DNA of 64,000 bases from Sphaerochaeta halotolerans (lineage in GTDB: Bacteria; Spirochaetota; Spirochaetia; Sphaerochaetales; Sphaerochaetaceae), in contig NZ_QUWK01000006.1 of NCBI RefSeq assembly GCF_003429665.1, positions 1 through 64,000 on the forward strand, in the 5' to 3' direction. The notes beneath the pieces are model-generated. The model saw only the letters and a list, made by a program, of their open reading frames with translations. It ran no database searches and was not told where the DNA came from. A program made the position numbers and the translations under genes. Below are positions 43,452 to 52,547 of the stretch, piece by piece; positions within the stretch are counted from its first letter, which is position 1, and the number at the start of each line of letters is the position of its first letter.

Positions 43452-43865
43452 TCAGAGCGCATGAACTGCTGGAGAGAACCAAGAAGGTAAAGGTGTGGGA
43501 CGAAGTGTTTCACTGTTGATTGAGGCCACCCGCACCTTGAGAACACAGAGCACCTCATCCCCCCGTTTCACTGTCTGGATGAAGGTGATGGAGAAGCGCT
43601 TCTCACTCTCGATTTCCGTACATACTTCCAAGAGATCATCCAGCCGCCCCGGTTTTTGATAGTCCACCGTGATTGATTTCACCACAAAGGCCATCTTGCC
43701 CAAGTCGATCATACTGCTCTGGGATCCATCGAGGTCCTGCTTCTGAGCCACTTCCCTGAGCAGTTCGGTGCGGGCATGTTCTGCAAAATCAAGATACCGA
43801 GCGTGGTAGACGATGCCACCACAATCAGTATCGCTGTAATACACCCGTATGTTGAATGAATGCAT
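43452..43865 (-). CDS. YbgC/FadM-type acyl-CoA thioesterase
   Basis: A 137-residue hotdog-fold thioesterase with the family start RVYYSDTDCGGIVYHARYLDFAEHAR, which carries the catalytic Asp and the substrate-pocket residues. It overlaps the lysA stop by one base (TAATG) and so is the last gene of the lysine operon. Members hydrolyse short or long acyl-CoA; no link with lysine synthesis is known, and co-transcription may be for convenience only. Confidence 0.9.
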   Translation of the reverse strand: MHSFNIRVYYSDTDCGGIVYHARYLDFAEHARTELLREVAQKQDLDGSQSSMIDLGKMAFVVKSITVDYQKPGRLDDLLEVCTEIESEKRFSITFIQTVKRGDEVLCVLKVRVASINSETLRPTPLPSWFSPAVHAL

Positions 43866-45130
43866 TAGACCTCCACAAGAGCCCCTTCGAAGCGAAGGGT
43901 TGCCACATAGTCATCATAGGTTTGTGCACGCCTGATCATCTTCACAGAACCATCTCCCATGAGCAGATACTCGCCGCTGCGCAACTTGGCATTATAGTTG
44001 AATCCCATGCTATGCCCGTGGGCGCCTGCATCATGGATTACCAAGACATCACCACGTTCCACCTTGGGCAACTCTCTGTCGATGGCAAACTTATCGTTGT
44101 TCTCACAAAGACTTCCAGTCACATCATAGAGGTGGTCATGAAAATTTTTTTCTTTCCCCACTACCGTAATGTGGTGATATGCTCCGTAGAGCGCAGGCCG
44201 CATCAAGTCAGCCATGGAAGCATCGATGCCTACATAATCCTTGTACTTCTTGGTGACATGCAATACCTTGCTTACCAGGTATCCGTATGGACCGGTGATC
44301 ACCCGACCACATTCAAAGACTATCTGCAAAGGATCAAGACCAGACGGGACTATGATCTCATCATAGAGAGCTTTCATCCCATCGCTTACCATTTGCAGGT
44401 CCATCGCATCCTGGTCAGGACGGTAGGGAATCCCAATTCCACCACCCATATCGATGAATTCAATGGTGGCACCTGTTTCCTTTTTGATTCTCACTGCCAA
44501 ATCGAAGAGCATCCTTGCCGTTTCAACAATATAGGAACCATCCAGTTCATTTGACGCAACCATGGTATGCAGGCCAAAATGTTTCACACCCTTGTCCTGC
44601 ATGATCCGGTAACCCTCGACTATCTGGTCATCAGTTAAACCGTACTTTGCTTCCACTGGATTTCCGATGATTGCATTTCCGGTTCGGTTCTTTCCCGGGT
44701 TGTAACGGAAGCAGATGGTCTCTGGGACTGTACCGATAGCGTTCTCAAGCGTCTCAATATGGGTAATATCATCAAGGTTGATAATGGCTCCAAGCTCATA
44801 AGCGGCGCGGAACTCCTCCTCAGGGGTATCATTACTGGTGAACATGATTCTCTCCCCGGTTATCCCACTTGCCTTGCTGAGAAGCAACTCCGGGAGGGAG
44901 GAACAGTCACAGCCGAACCCTTCCTTTTCCAGAAGCTTAAGGATGGTGGGATTGGGGCACGCCTTCACTGCAAAGTAGTTTCGGAACCCAGGAGCCCATG
45001 AAAAGAGCTGATTAAATCGTCTGGCATTGTCCACGATGGCCTTCTCATCATAGAGATAGAAGGGAGTGGGAAGCTGGTAAGCAAGTTCCAGGAAATCGCC
45101 ATGCCCCATGGGAAGCGTTTTTTCACTCAT
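43865..45130 (-). CDS. lysA: Diaminopimelate decarboxylase
   Basis: A 421-residue PLP enzyme of the alanine-racemase-like fold that makes L-lysine from meso-diaminopimelate. PLP lysine is in NYFAVKACPNPTILKLL; other blocks are GFGCDCSSLPELLL, FIDMGGGIGIPYRP and FECGRVITGPYGYLVSKVL. The frame is open to 45259, but the ATG at 45130 overlaps the dapL stop (ATGA) and starts MSEKTLPMG, matching family length. It completes the dapB-dapA-dapL-lysA series; the epimerase DapF needed between DapL and LysA is not in this window. Confidence 0.95.
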   Translation of the reverse strand: MSEKTLPMGHGDFLELAYQLPTPFYLYDEKAIVDNARRFNQLFSWAPGFRNYFAVKACPNPTILKLLEKEGFGCDCSSLPELLLSKASGITGERIMFTSNDTPEEEFRAAYELGAIINLDDITHIETLENAIGTVPETICFRYNPGKNRTGNAIIGNPVEAKYGLTDDQIVEGYRIMQDKGVKHFGLHTMVASNELDGSYIVETARMLFDLAVRIKKETGATIEFIDMGGGIGIPYRPDQDAMDLQMVSDGMKALYDEIIVPSGLDPLQIVFECGRVITGPYGYLVSKVLHVTKKYKDYVGIDASMADLMRPALYGAYHHITVVGKEKNFHDHLYDVTGSLCENNDKFAIDRELPKVERGDVLVIHDAGAHGHSMGFNYNAKLRSGEYLLMGDGSVKMIRRAQTYDDYVATLRFEGALVEV

Positions 45131-46356
45131 ACCTGTAAGTTCTCCTCTATCTGGGCCATGGCTTTCATTACATTTTCCCGGTGTCCGTAGGAGGAAACTC
45201 GGACAAATGATGCACCTGCCGGCCCGAAACCTCCACCTGGGGTCACCACTACATGGCATTTGTCGAGCAGGATATCGAAAAACTCCCAGCTATCCATACC
45301 GTTCGGGGTTTTTGCCCAGATGTAAGGGCTATTGACACCACCGTACACCGTAAGGCCGATTTTCTCCAGTCCTTCCCTAATGATTCTGGCGTTCTCAAGG
45401 TAGTATTCCACCAGTGCACGGCTCTGGTCGTATCCATCACCCTCCAAGGCTGCAATGCCACCGCTTTGTGCAATATTGCTCGCTCCGTTGAAAAAGGTAG
45501 ATTGTCTGCGATTCCACATGGAGTTCAAGAGGCCAGAGGGGGCATCCTCGCACTCCAACTCCTCGGGAACAATCGTCCAACCCAAGCGCACGCCGGTAAA
45601 ACCGGAGAACTTGGAGAAACTATTGATCTCAATAGCGCAACGTTTTGCCCCCTCCACCTCATAGATGCTTCTTGGATAGCCTTCTTCGGTGATATATTCA
45701 CTGTAGGCACTATCGAAGATGATAATGCTCTTATGCTTGATGGCATAGTCAACAAATGCCTTCAGCTGAGCATGGGTGGCAACTGCGCCGGTAGGATTGT
45801 TCGGACTGCAAAGGTAGATTAGATCAACCTTCTGCTCTGGAGGACTGGGAATGAACCCATTCTCTTCATTACTTGAGAGATAGACAAATCCGTCGTAGAG
45901 ACCCATTTCCTTGTTGAATAGACCAGTTCTTCCTGCTACGACATTGCTGTCGACATACACCGGGTAGGCTGGGTCCTGGATAGCGACCACATTCTCAGAG
46001 GAGAAAAGATCCTGGATATTTGCCGCATCACTCTTGGCACCATCACTGATGAAAAACTCTGTACTTTTGAGTTCCACACCATAACGTTGATAGTAACGAA
46101 CCAGGGCTTCCCGAAGCGCAGTATCGCCCTGTTCATCGCCATATCCTGAGTAGGTAGCACGATCAGAGAGCTTTTCAATTTTTTCTTTCATTGCATCACA
46201 GACTGCAGGAGGGAGGGCCTCGGTGGTATTCCCGATACCAAGACGGAGCACCTCTGCTCCTTGGTGGGATTCCTGCCATACCTTGGTCCTACGGGCTATC
46301 TCAGGAAAAAGATATCCACTCGCCAGCTTCTGGAAGTTCATATTAATTGTCGCCAT
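45127..46356 (-). CDS. dapL: LL-diaminopimelate aminotransferase
   Basis: A 409-residue fold-type I PLP aminotransferase that converts tetrahydrodipicolinate directly to LL-diaminopimelate, bypassing the succinylase or acetylase steps. Signature parts: RLGIGNTTEALPPAVCDAM, YSGYGDEQGDTALREAL, SDGAKSDAANIQDLF, YLCSPNNPTGAVATH and the PLP-lysine segment EINSFSKFSGFTGVRLGW. The gene lies 8 nt after dapA and overlaps lysA by 4 nt. Confidence 0.96.
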   Translation of the reverse strand: MATINMNFQKLASGYLFPEIARRTKVWQESHQGAEVLRLGIGNTTEALPPAVCDAMKEKIEKLSDRATYSGYGDEQGDTALREALVRYYQRYGVELKSTEFFISDGAKSDAANIQDLFSSENVVAIQDPAYPVYVDSNVVAGRTGLFNKEMGLYDGFVYLSSNEENGFIPSPPEQKVDLIYLCSPNNPTGAVATHAQLKAFVDYAIKHKSIIIFDSAYSEYITEEGYPRSIYEVEGAKRCAIEINSFSKFSGFTGVRLGWTIVPEELECEDAPSGLLNSMWNRRQSTFFNGASNIAQSGGIAALEGDGYDQSRALVEYYLENARIIREGLEKIGLTVYGGVNSPYIWAKTPNGMDSWEFFDILLDKCHVVVTPGGGFGPAGASFVRVSSYGHRENVMKAMAQIEENLQV

Positions 46357-46364
46357 ATACTCTC

Positions 46365-47276
46365 TTATCTCCTTATGATTGCACCCAGTGCTTCGAGCTT
46401 ATCCAATTCTTCATACAGGGCATTTCTGTGCTCTTCTCGTTCAAAGGTACACATGGGAAGCCTGAAAGACTCCTCGCACCAACCATAGCGGGCCATCGCC
46501 GTCTTGATGGGAATCGGATTGGTTTCAAGGAAACACGCCTGGAAGAATCCACTGAGCTGGGATTCCATCTCCCTTGCCTGCTCCCACTTCCCTTCGAGTG
46601 CAAGGTGAATCATCTTAGCAATATATCCAGGAGCGATATTCGATGCAACCGACACTACTCCGTCTCCACCACTCTCTATCAAGGGAATGGATAGTTTGTC
46701 ATCTCCACTGAGCACATGGAACTTCCCATGCGTTGCATCAATGACGGAGCGCATCTGCTCAAGGCTCCCACTGGCTTCCTTTACCCCAACAATGTTGGAG
46801 CAAGCATCACTGAGTGCCTTCACTGTCTCTGTCTCGATGTTTACACCGGTTCTCCCCTTGATATTATAGAGGATGCATGGGATGTCTACACTGTCAGCAA
46901 TAGCTTTGAAGTGATAGTACAACCCTTTCTGGGTTGGCTTGTTGTAGTATGGATTGACCAGCAGGACTGCATCTGCTCCCACCTGCTGTGCATGTCGTGA
47001 AAGTCTCACTGCCTCACTGGTTGCATTCGACCCAGTTCCAGCGATGACGGGAACCCTGCCATTGACGAACTTGACCGTCATTGCAATCATCTGGTCGTGT
47101 TCATCATGGCTGAGGGTTGGGCTCTCTCCGGTAGTACCGCAGGGGACCAAACCATTCACTCCACTGGTGATTTGCGCTTCAATGAGCTCTCCGAGACGTT
47201 CCTCGTCCAGATTGTCCTTCTTGGTAAATGGGGTAATCAGGGCAGTATGTACCCCTTTGAAATTAATGTCTTTCAT
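46365..47276 (-). CDS. dapA: 4-Hydroxy-tetrahydrodipicolinate synthase
   Basis: A 303-residue TIM-barrel lyase that condenses pyruvate with aspartate semialdehyde. It has GVHTALITPFTKKDNLDEERL, the active-site VPCGTTGESPTLSHDEH, NPYYNKPTQKGLYYHF (Tyr) and the Schiff-base lysine in IVGVKEASG. Start and dapB stop overlap by 4 nt (ATGA). Confidence 0.96.
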   Translation of the reverse strand: MKDINFKGVHTALITPFTKKDNLDEERLGELIEAQITSGVNGLVPCGTTGESPTLSHDEHDQMIAMTVKFVNGRVPVIAGTGSNATSEAVRLSRHAQQVGADAVLLVNPYYNKPTQKGLYYHFKAIADSVDIPCILYNIKGRTGVNIETETVKALSDACSNIVGVKEASGSLEQMRSVIDATHGKFHVLSGDDKLSIPLIESGGDGVVSVASNIAPGYIAKMIHLALEGKWEQAREMESQLSGFFQACFLETNPIPIKTAMARYGWCEESFRLPMCTFEREEHRNALYEELDKLEALGAIIRR

Positions 47277-48046
47277 TGTGTCTTCTCCACTGATAGATAT
47301 ACATCTTCGAGCATGTCATCAAGCGTAAAAAAACCTTTACGACCCGATGCGATCCAGGCTGCTGCCTGTACGGCTCCCACGGCAAATCCTTCCCGTGAGC
47401 GCGCCCTATGTGTCAATTCGATTGTGTCCTGCGGACTGTCAAAGTAGACCGTGTGGGTACCTGGAACCCATCCACCCCTGACTGACGCTAGGTGGATTGC
47501 CTCGTCCTCACGTTTGTGGTGCAGGGTCTCCTTTTCCACCAAGTGTTTGCTGGGATAGTTTTCCAGTACCAAGGATCCCAGCATCTCCGCAGTACCGGAG
47601 GGGCTGTCTGCCTTTTGTGCATGATGGATTTCTGTCAGGAATGGATCATAGAGACCACTTTTGGCAAAAAGCCTGGAGGCTTCCCTTACCACCTGCATGA
47701 AGAGAGCCACTCCCAGGGAATAGTTCCCACTATAGATGATGGCACCATCAGACTGTGCCACTATTTTCTGTAGTTCAGGTATCCTGTCATACCAGCCTGT
47801 AGTACCGATGACCGCAGGAATGCCAAGCTCTGCATACAGGATGATGTGGTCTACAACTACCGAGGGGTGGGTGAAATCGATGACGACCTCACACTCGCTC
47901 AAGTGTTCACTGCTGACCTGATTTGCCGTAACTTCACGCTCCTGGCAGATCGGGTCAATAACAGCGGCAATCGTATGTCCCCGTTTCAAGGCTTCAGAGT
48001 GGATGAGTTTTCCCATCTTCCCAAATCCAATAATACCTATGCGCAT
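47273..48046 (-). CDS. dapB: 4-Hydroxy-tetrahydrodipicolinate reductase
   Basis: A 257-residue NAD(P)H reductase. The Rossmann start is MRIGIIGFGKMGKLI (GFGKMG in place of the more usual GAxGRMG), followed by FTHPSVVVDH, VIGTTGWYD and the catalytic/substrate block EIHHAQKADSPSGTA. AGGAGGAG precedes the ATG. It is the first gene of the lysine operon; a separate promoter may lie in the 89-bp gap after topB, where the minus strand holds a TATAAT (near 48118). Confidence 0.95.
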   Translation of the reverse strand: MRIGIIGFGKMGKLIHSEALKRGHTIAAVIDPICQEREVTANQVSSEHLSECEVVIDFTHPSVVVDHIILYAELGIPAVIGTTGWYDRIPELQKIVAQSDGAIIYSGNYSLGVALFMQVVREASRLFAKSGLYDPFLTEIHHAQKADSPSGTAEMLGSLVLENYPSKHLVEKETLHHKREDEAIHLASVRGGWVPGTHTVYFDSPQDTIELTHRARSREGFAVGAVQAAAWIASGRKGFFTLDDMLEDVYLSVEKTQ

Positions 48047-48135
48047 ACACTCCTCCTGTGATGCAGGAAGAGTAGCAGAAAGTTACAAATATGTCCATAG
48101 TTTAACAGAATGTTTTTATTATAACAAAAATAACC

Positions 48136-50448
48136 CTATTTTCTCTTTTTATCGCGCTTTTTTCGCGCTTCGCTTGCTTTCAGGAAATCGGCGAAACTCC
48201 CTCCGCTGGAAGGTACATCCTCTACGATATGTTGCGACTGTACAGGTGGTTTCCACCCTCCCCGGTCCTGGTGCTCATCTCTATGTGGGCCACGGGAGAC
48301 CAACTTGCTGGGCCGAACGACCTCGATAACTGTCTCCCATGTAAACTTGGGCCCTTGGTCATCAGGAAGAGAAAAGGACTGCATCGCAGGTTTCTTGACT
48401 GTTGTTTTCTTCAGTACCACACGTTTCTTGGTCCCGTCGGCAGGTACGCTTTTCGCCTTCACCACCACCTTCGCTGGTTTCTCCTTTCCAGGAACCATGA
48501 CACGTTTCTTGATCTCCATTTCCTCATAGGAGCAGGAGAGCCGCTGACACAGAAAGTGGTTCTGTCCGATGTCGTCAACCACCTTCATCATGGGACCTTT
48601 ACAGAAGGGGCACTGCTTGGCATCAGAGAAACGGGGTGAGAATATCTCGCTGCTCCTAACAACCTCATCAACCAGCTTTACGGCATGAGCCTTTATGTCC
48701 TCTATGAATCGATGGCTATCTTCCTTACCATCTGCGATGGCTCCAAGGCGTTGTTCCCAGAGCCCGGTCAGTTCAGGGGAGCACAGCTCCTCGGGTGCAA
48801 GACGAACCAGCTCTCTTCCCTTTGGAGTGGGGACCAACTCCTTGCCCTGGCGTTCCACATAGTGGTTCTGAATTAACTTCTCAATGATGTCTGCACGGGT
48901 TGCTGGAGTTCCGAGCCCTCCTCCCAACTGTTTCTTCAGCTTTGCATCCTCAACAAACCGGCCCGCATGTTCCATGGCAGAGAGCAGCGTTGCCTCTGTA
49001 TAGCGAGCTGGAGCTGGTGTGGAAAGTCTTCTGAGTTTCACACTGGCGATGGTTAAGGGATCCCCCTCCTTCAAGGAAAGCAGGAAAGGGCTGGCATCCT
49101 CCTCATCAGTAAGCGAGGGCTGCGCACTGCGTTTGCCGATTATGCGTGCAACATCACGCCAACCCTGTTCCACCGGAAGGGTAAGCCGGGTCTTGAAACG
49201 CGACCCCTGCACTTCAGCAACCAGGGTGGTGGTACGATAGGTGTAATCGGGACTGAGTACCTCGAGGAACCGCAGAACGATCAACTCCCAGAGCACCCGC
49301 TCCCTCGCATTCAGTCGACCCAGGTCCACGCGTTGCTCGGTTGGGATGATGGCATGGTGGTCGCTCACTTTCAAATCCTGGACAAACCGCTCTTGGTCGA
49401 CACGATACCCCTGCCTCCGGTAGGAGATGGCAAGACTGCCAAACGGGGTTGCATCGAGGGCTTGCAGCCGCTTGTCCAGTGTGGATACGATATCGCTGGT
49501 GATATAGCGGCTGTCAGTTCTTGGATAGGTAACAATCTTGTGCTGCTCATAGAGTGACTGTAGGGTATCGAGGGTCTCTTTCGCACTAAAATCGAGAAGG
49601 TTGTTTGCGTCCCGTTGCAGTTCAGTCAGGTCATAGGCAAGGGGAGGTTGTTCAATGCGTTCAACGGTCTCCAAGGAGACAACCTGTCCAGTCTTTCCTA
49701 CAAGTTCCTCCTCTTTCTGCTTGGCAACCTGCTCATCAGCAATTCTGATGGAGTCCTCGGTGGGGTAATAGGAAGCAGTAAAATCGGTGAAGTCAGCCTT
49801 GAGTGTCCAGTAGAACTGGCCACTGAACGCCTCTATCTCATCCTCTTTCTGGGTCATCAAGGCAAGGGTTGGGGTTTGCACCCGCCCTGCTGAGAGCTTT
49901 GCATCATAATGGCAGGTCAATGCTCTGGTAACGTTCATCCCGATATACCAGTCAGCAGCAGCACGACTTTCTGCCGCTGCATACAAGTCGTCATAGAGTT
50001 TTGCATCCTTGAGATTGCTGAATCCTTCCTTGATGGCACCTTCGGTCTGGCTGCTGATCCACAGTCGTTTGGCCTTCCCTTCATAGCCTGCAAGCTTCAT
50101 GATCCACCGAGCAACCAATTCACCCTCTCTTCCTGCATCAGTTGCTATGATTACAGAATCAACATCCTTACGCTGGATGAGCTGTTTGACCACAGAAAAC
50201 TGTTCCTTGCTCTGTTCAATCACTTCCTGCTTCAGTACAGGTGGCAACATAGGGAGGTCCTTCAGCGACCATCTTCTGTAGCGGTCACTGTAGGCAGCGG
50301 GTTGGGCAAGCTCCACCAGATGGCCAAGAGCCCAGGTTACGATGTAATCGTCCCCTTCTCGGTAACCCTTTTCTGATTTCCAGCAGTGTAACACCCGCCC
50401 CAGTTCCCTTCCGACACTCGGTTTCTCCGCCAATACCAGTTGTTTCAA
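48136..50448 (-). CDS. topB: DNA topoisomerase III (type IA)
   Basis: A 770-residue TopB. The TOPRIM domain opens QLVLAEKPSVGRELGRVL and holds IIATDAGREGELVARWI; the active tyrosine is in IVTYPRTDSRY (about residue 310); LSAGRVQTPTLALM and GLGTPATRADIIEKL are further signatures. One zinc-ribbon-like element (CPFC...C...C) follows at about residue 625, then a basic, low-complexity tail of over 100 residues. The start codon is TTG, supported by GGAGGAG 7-8 nt upstream. It relaxes and decatenates DNA. Confidence 0.95.
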   Translation of the reverse strand: MKQLVLAEKPSVGRELGRVLHCWKSEKGYREGDDYIVTWALGHLVELAQPAAYSDRYRRWSLKDLPMLPPVLKQEVIEQSKEQFSVVKQLIQRKDVDSVIIATDAGREGELVARWIMKLAGYEGKAKRLWISSQTEGAIKEGFSNLKDAKLYDDLYAAAESRAAADWYIGMNVTRALTCHYDAKLSAGRVQTPTLALMTQKEDEIEAFSGQFYWTLKADFTDFTASYYPTEDSIRIADEQVAKQKEEELVGKTGQVVSLETVERIEQPPLAYDLTELQRDANNLLDFSAKETLDTLQSLYEQHKIVTYPRTDSRYITSDIVSTLDKRLQALDATPFGSLAISYRRQGYRVDQERFVQDLKVSDHHAIIPTEQRVDLGRLNARERVLWELIVLRFLEVLSPDYTYRTTTLVAEVQGSRFKTRLTLPVEQGWRDVARIIGKRSAQPSLTDEEDASPFLLSLKEGDPLTIASVKLRRLSTPAPARYTEATLLSAMEHAGRFVEDAKLKKQLGGGLGTPATRADIIEKLIQNHYVERQGKELVPTPKGRELVRLAPEELCSPELTGLWEQRLGAIADGKEDSHRFIEDIKAHAVKLVDEVVRSSEIFSPRFSDAKQCPFCKGPMMKVVDDIGQNHFLCQRLSCSYEEMEIKKRVMVPGKEKPAKVVVKAKSVPADGTKKRVVLKKTTVKKPAMQSFSLPDDQGPKFTWETVIEVVRPSKLVSRGPHRDEHQDRGGWKPPVQSQHIVEDVPSSGGSFADFLKASEARKKRDKKRK

Positions 50449-50625
50449 GATTCACTCCTCCACGAGGCTGACTATATATCCAAGACATGCCTCTTTGCAA
50501 GGGAAACTCGGTTTCTGGTTTTTGTCATTCACAATATTTGCTAGTAACAACCATTTGACAGGATGCTCTTTTTTAGCTATGGTTCTGGAATCACACTACA
50601 CTGCATTATCAAGGAAAAAACCACC

Positions 50626-50880
50626 ATGGCATTTGACTTCGCATCATTTTTTGGATTGAAACAGGCTGGTCCCAAAGAACCAAAAGTATTGACCGTACTA
50701 ACCCACAAATGTCCGCAGAACCACCGCTGCCCTGCGGTAGGAGTTTGCCCATCCGGTGCATTGACCCAGAAAGGGGTAGCTGCTCCAAAAGTAGATAAAA
50801 GGAAATGTACAGATTGCGGAAAATGCACTCGTTACTGTTTTCCCGGAGCTCTTAAGATGAAACGGAAGGAGGGTGTATGA
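50626..50880 (+). CDS. 4Fe-4S ferredoxin-like protein
   Basis: An 84-residue protein with two cysteine clusters: HKCPQNHRCPAVGVCPSGAL and KCTDCGKCTRYCFPGAL. The spacing in the first is unusual; the second is a classic CxxCxxCxxxC site. The frame is open to 50563, but the ATG at 50626 has AAGGA upstream and avoids an odd tail. It overlaps the next gene by 4 nt (ATGA) and likely passes electrons to or from it. Confidence 0.82.
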   Translation: MAFDFASFFGLKQAGPKEPKVLTVLTHKCPQNHRCPAVGVCPSGALTQKGVAAPKVDKRKCTDCGKCTRYCFPGALKMKRKEGV

Positions 50881-51446
50881 CAAAGAAATCCAGAGGATTG
50901 CTTCCAGGCTTATTCATCATAACCCTCGCCTATTTTGCCTTGGGTTTTGTTTCCATACTCTTTGCCAATCTTGCAATCCTTTGCATGGCCCTTCCTTTCA
51001 TTCTGCTCTCGAGAGCCAAGAAGAAAGTGTGGTGCCAGCGCTATTGCCCTCGGGCAAGCTATCTCAACCAAATAGGGAAAAAACACAACCGGAAAAACAA
51101 CCCTCGAATCATCACCAGTGGCAAGGCAAGGTACTACATGCTTTGGTACTTTGGCTTGAACCTGTTGTTCATCACTGGTTCTACGACCCAAATAGCCATG
51201 GGGAACATGGAAGCAATGCCCTATATCCGTCTATTCATTGCCATCCCACTGGTTCCTCTTCCACAAGTATTGCAGGTAGCAGTACCACCGTTTCTCCTGC
51301 ATCTTTCCTACCGATTGTACTCCATGATGCTCAGCACCACGATTCTTGCCAGTATCCTGGCACTCATCTATCGGCCTCGAATCTGGTGTGCCATCTGCCC
51401 AATCGGAACACTCTCGGGTAAGGCATTATCATGGATGAAAGAATGA
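50877..51446 (+). CDS. Membrane-bound 4Fe-4S protein (NosR/NapH/CcoG-like)
   Basis: A 189-residue membrane protein with about four helices and two short cysteine motifs on its polar ends, VWCQRYCPRASYLNQ and IWCAICPIGTLSG, as in NapH/NosR/RdxA-type proteins that carry electrons across or along the membrane. Each motif has only two cysteines in CxxxC/CxxC form, so a shared or partner-completed cluster is possible. Translationally coupled to the ferredoxin-like gene. The acceptor or donor is unknown. Confidence 0.78.
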   Translation: MTKKSRGLLPGLFIITLAYFALGFVSILFANLAILCMALPFILLSRAKKKVWCQRYCPRASYLNQIGKKHNRKNNPRIITSGKARYYMLWYFGLNLLFITGSTTQIAMGNMEAMPYIRLFIAIPLVPLPQVLQVAVPPFLLHLSYRLYSMMLSTTILASILALIYRPRIWCAICPIGTLSGKALSWMKE

Positions 51447-51650
51447 AAGGTATTAACTCCAGTATTACGTTGGAGTTACTTGATAACATAAGTGTTTTTG
51501 CAATTTGTAAGATTACTATAACTTGTAACCCATAGAAGAATATCGCGGCATAAGCATAGCTATCAGTACATATACCTCACATTCCTTGACTTGAATACCA
51601 AGATAGGTATATAGTCAGAAATAACGAAAACGAAGTAAGGAGTCACTATC
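51447..51650. other. Intergenic stretch with ferredoxin promoter
   Basis: A 7-bp inverted repeat AACTCCA/TGGAGTT right after the stop at 51446 may end that transcript, though without a T run. The sequence ATGAAAGGTATTAACT at the end of the gene resembles the head of the dispersed repeat, but the similarity stops there. The remaining DNA holds the ferredoxin promoter. Confidence 0.45.
51586..51613 (+). promoter_or_regulatory. Promoter of the ferredoxin gene
   Basis: TTGACT (51586-51591), 16-bp spacer, TATATA (51608-51613); the start of transcription would be near 51620, giving a leader of about 30 nt with TAAGGAG before the ATG. Confidence 0.6.
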
Positions 51651-51818
51651 ATGGCTTACAAAATCACCGATGCATGTACTGCATGTGGAACGTGTCTGCC
51701 GGAATGTCCTACCGATGCGATTTCTGAAGGCGATATCTATGTAATTGATGCAGATGCATGCATCGATTGCGGGGTTTGCGCTGACGTATGCCCTTCTGAT
51801 GCTATCTTTCAGGAGTAG
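51651..51818 (+). CDS. 2[4Fe-4S] ferredoxin (clostridial type)
   Basis: A 55-residue ferredoxin too short for many gene finders. It reads MAYKITDACTACGTCLPECP at the start and continues to a second CIDCGVCADVCP motif, giving two CxxCxxCxxxC sites for two low-potential clusters. Acts as a soluble electron carrier for pyruvate:ferredoxin oxidoreductase, hydrogenase and similar enzymes. TAAGGAG lies 8 nt before the ATG, it has its own promoter and a strong terminator, so it is a single-gene transcript, probably well expressed. Confidence 0.95.
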   Translation: MAYKITDACTACGTCLPECPTDAISEGDIYVIDADACIDCGVCADVCPSDAIFQE

Positions 51819-51835
51819 GACAACAACTAAGATTG

Positions 51836-51868
51836 AGAGACAGCGTACGTAGCTGTCTCTTTTTTTTT
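51836..51868 (+). terminator. Terminator of the ferredoxin gene
   Basis: AGAGACAGC pairs perfectly with GCTGTCTCT around a 7-nt loop, followed by nine T. Confidence 0.93.
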
Positions 51869-51890
51869 ACAATATTAAGAAGGAACATAC

Positions 51891-52547
51891 ATGCAAAGTG
51901 AAATCACAACCATCGGTGCCCCTGTGATGCTTATCGGCCTTCTTGTAGGCTTCTTTCTCTGCTTTTACGGCTATGTGATCAAGAGTCTGCTTATCAGGTT
52001 GCGAAGCGTCATCTCAGGGTCAATCGTCTTTCTCTTTATTGCTCTGATGAGCTATGGAAGGGAATCCTTCATGCGAGTTCTCCAGGATGCAAATCCTCTT
52101 GGAGCCCTTTGGAAGGTGCTTTTCAATCCTTCTGATTATCGTGGTGTCCTGCTCTACCTGGTTTCCTTTGCTGCTGGTGGACTGGTCTTGTTTTTGCTCG
52201 CAAGGAAAAACCACAAAGCTATTGAACTGATTGTTGCTCTCTTTACGGCATTTTCCATGAGCCTGATCATCTTCTTCCTGCTTTTAAGCTTCCTGCCGCT
52301 TACTCCGAGCTTCATCGTTACAGCAGTGGCATTGGTCGTCATCCTTGCACTCAGCATTGCACACTTTGAATCGTACATGGCACTTGAAAGCGCCATCGCT
52401 GGTTCCTTGATGGTGGCCTGGCTGCTTTCCCGTTTCTGGTACCTTCAGTTCTGGCTCTTCTTCGCACTTTGGGCAGTTTTTGCCTTCCTTGGTATTCTCA
52501 ATCAAATGCACATGATGACCAAAAGAAAGGAAGTAGCGCATGCATGA
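51891..52547 (+). CDS. Multi-pass membrane protein of unknown function
   Basis: A 218-residue protein with about seven hydrophobic segments (for example LIGLLVGFFLCFYGYVI, VLLYLVSFAAGGLVLFLL, LIIFFLLLSFLPLTPSFIV). The layout is like the DUF4203 family of bacterial membrane proteins, but this is only a resemblance. AGAAGGA precedes the ATG. It overlaps xseA by 8 nt and so is co-translated with the exonuclease VII genes. Confidence 0.75.
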   Translation: MQSEITTIGAPVMLIGLLVGFFLCFYGYVIKSLLIRLRSVISGSIVFLFIALMSYGRESFMRVLQDANPLGALWKVLFNPSDYRGVLLYLVSFAAGGLVLFLLARKNHKAIELIVALFTAFSMSLIIFFLLLSFLPLTPSFIVTAVALVVILALSIAHFESYMALESAIAGSLMVAWLLSRFWYLQFWLFFALWAVFAFLGILNQMHMMTKRKEVAHA

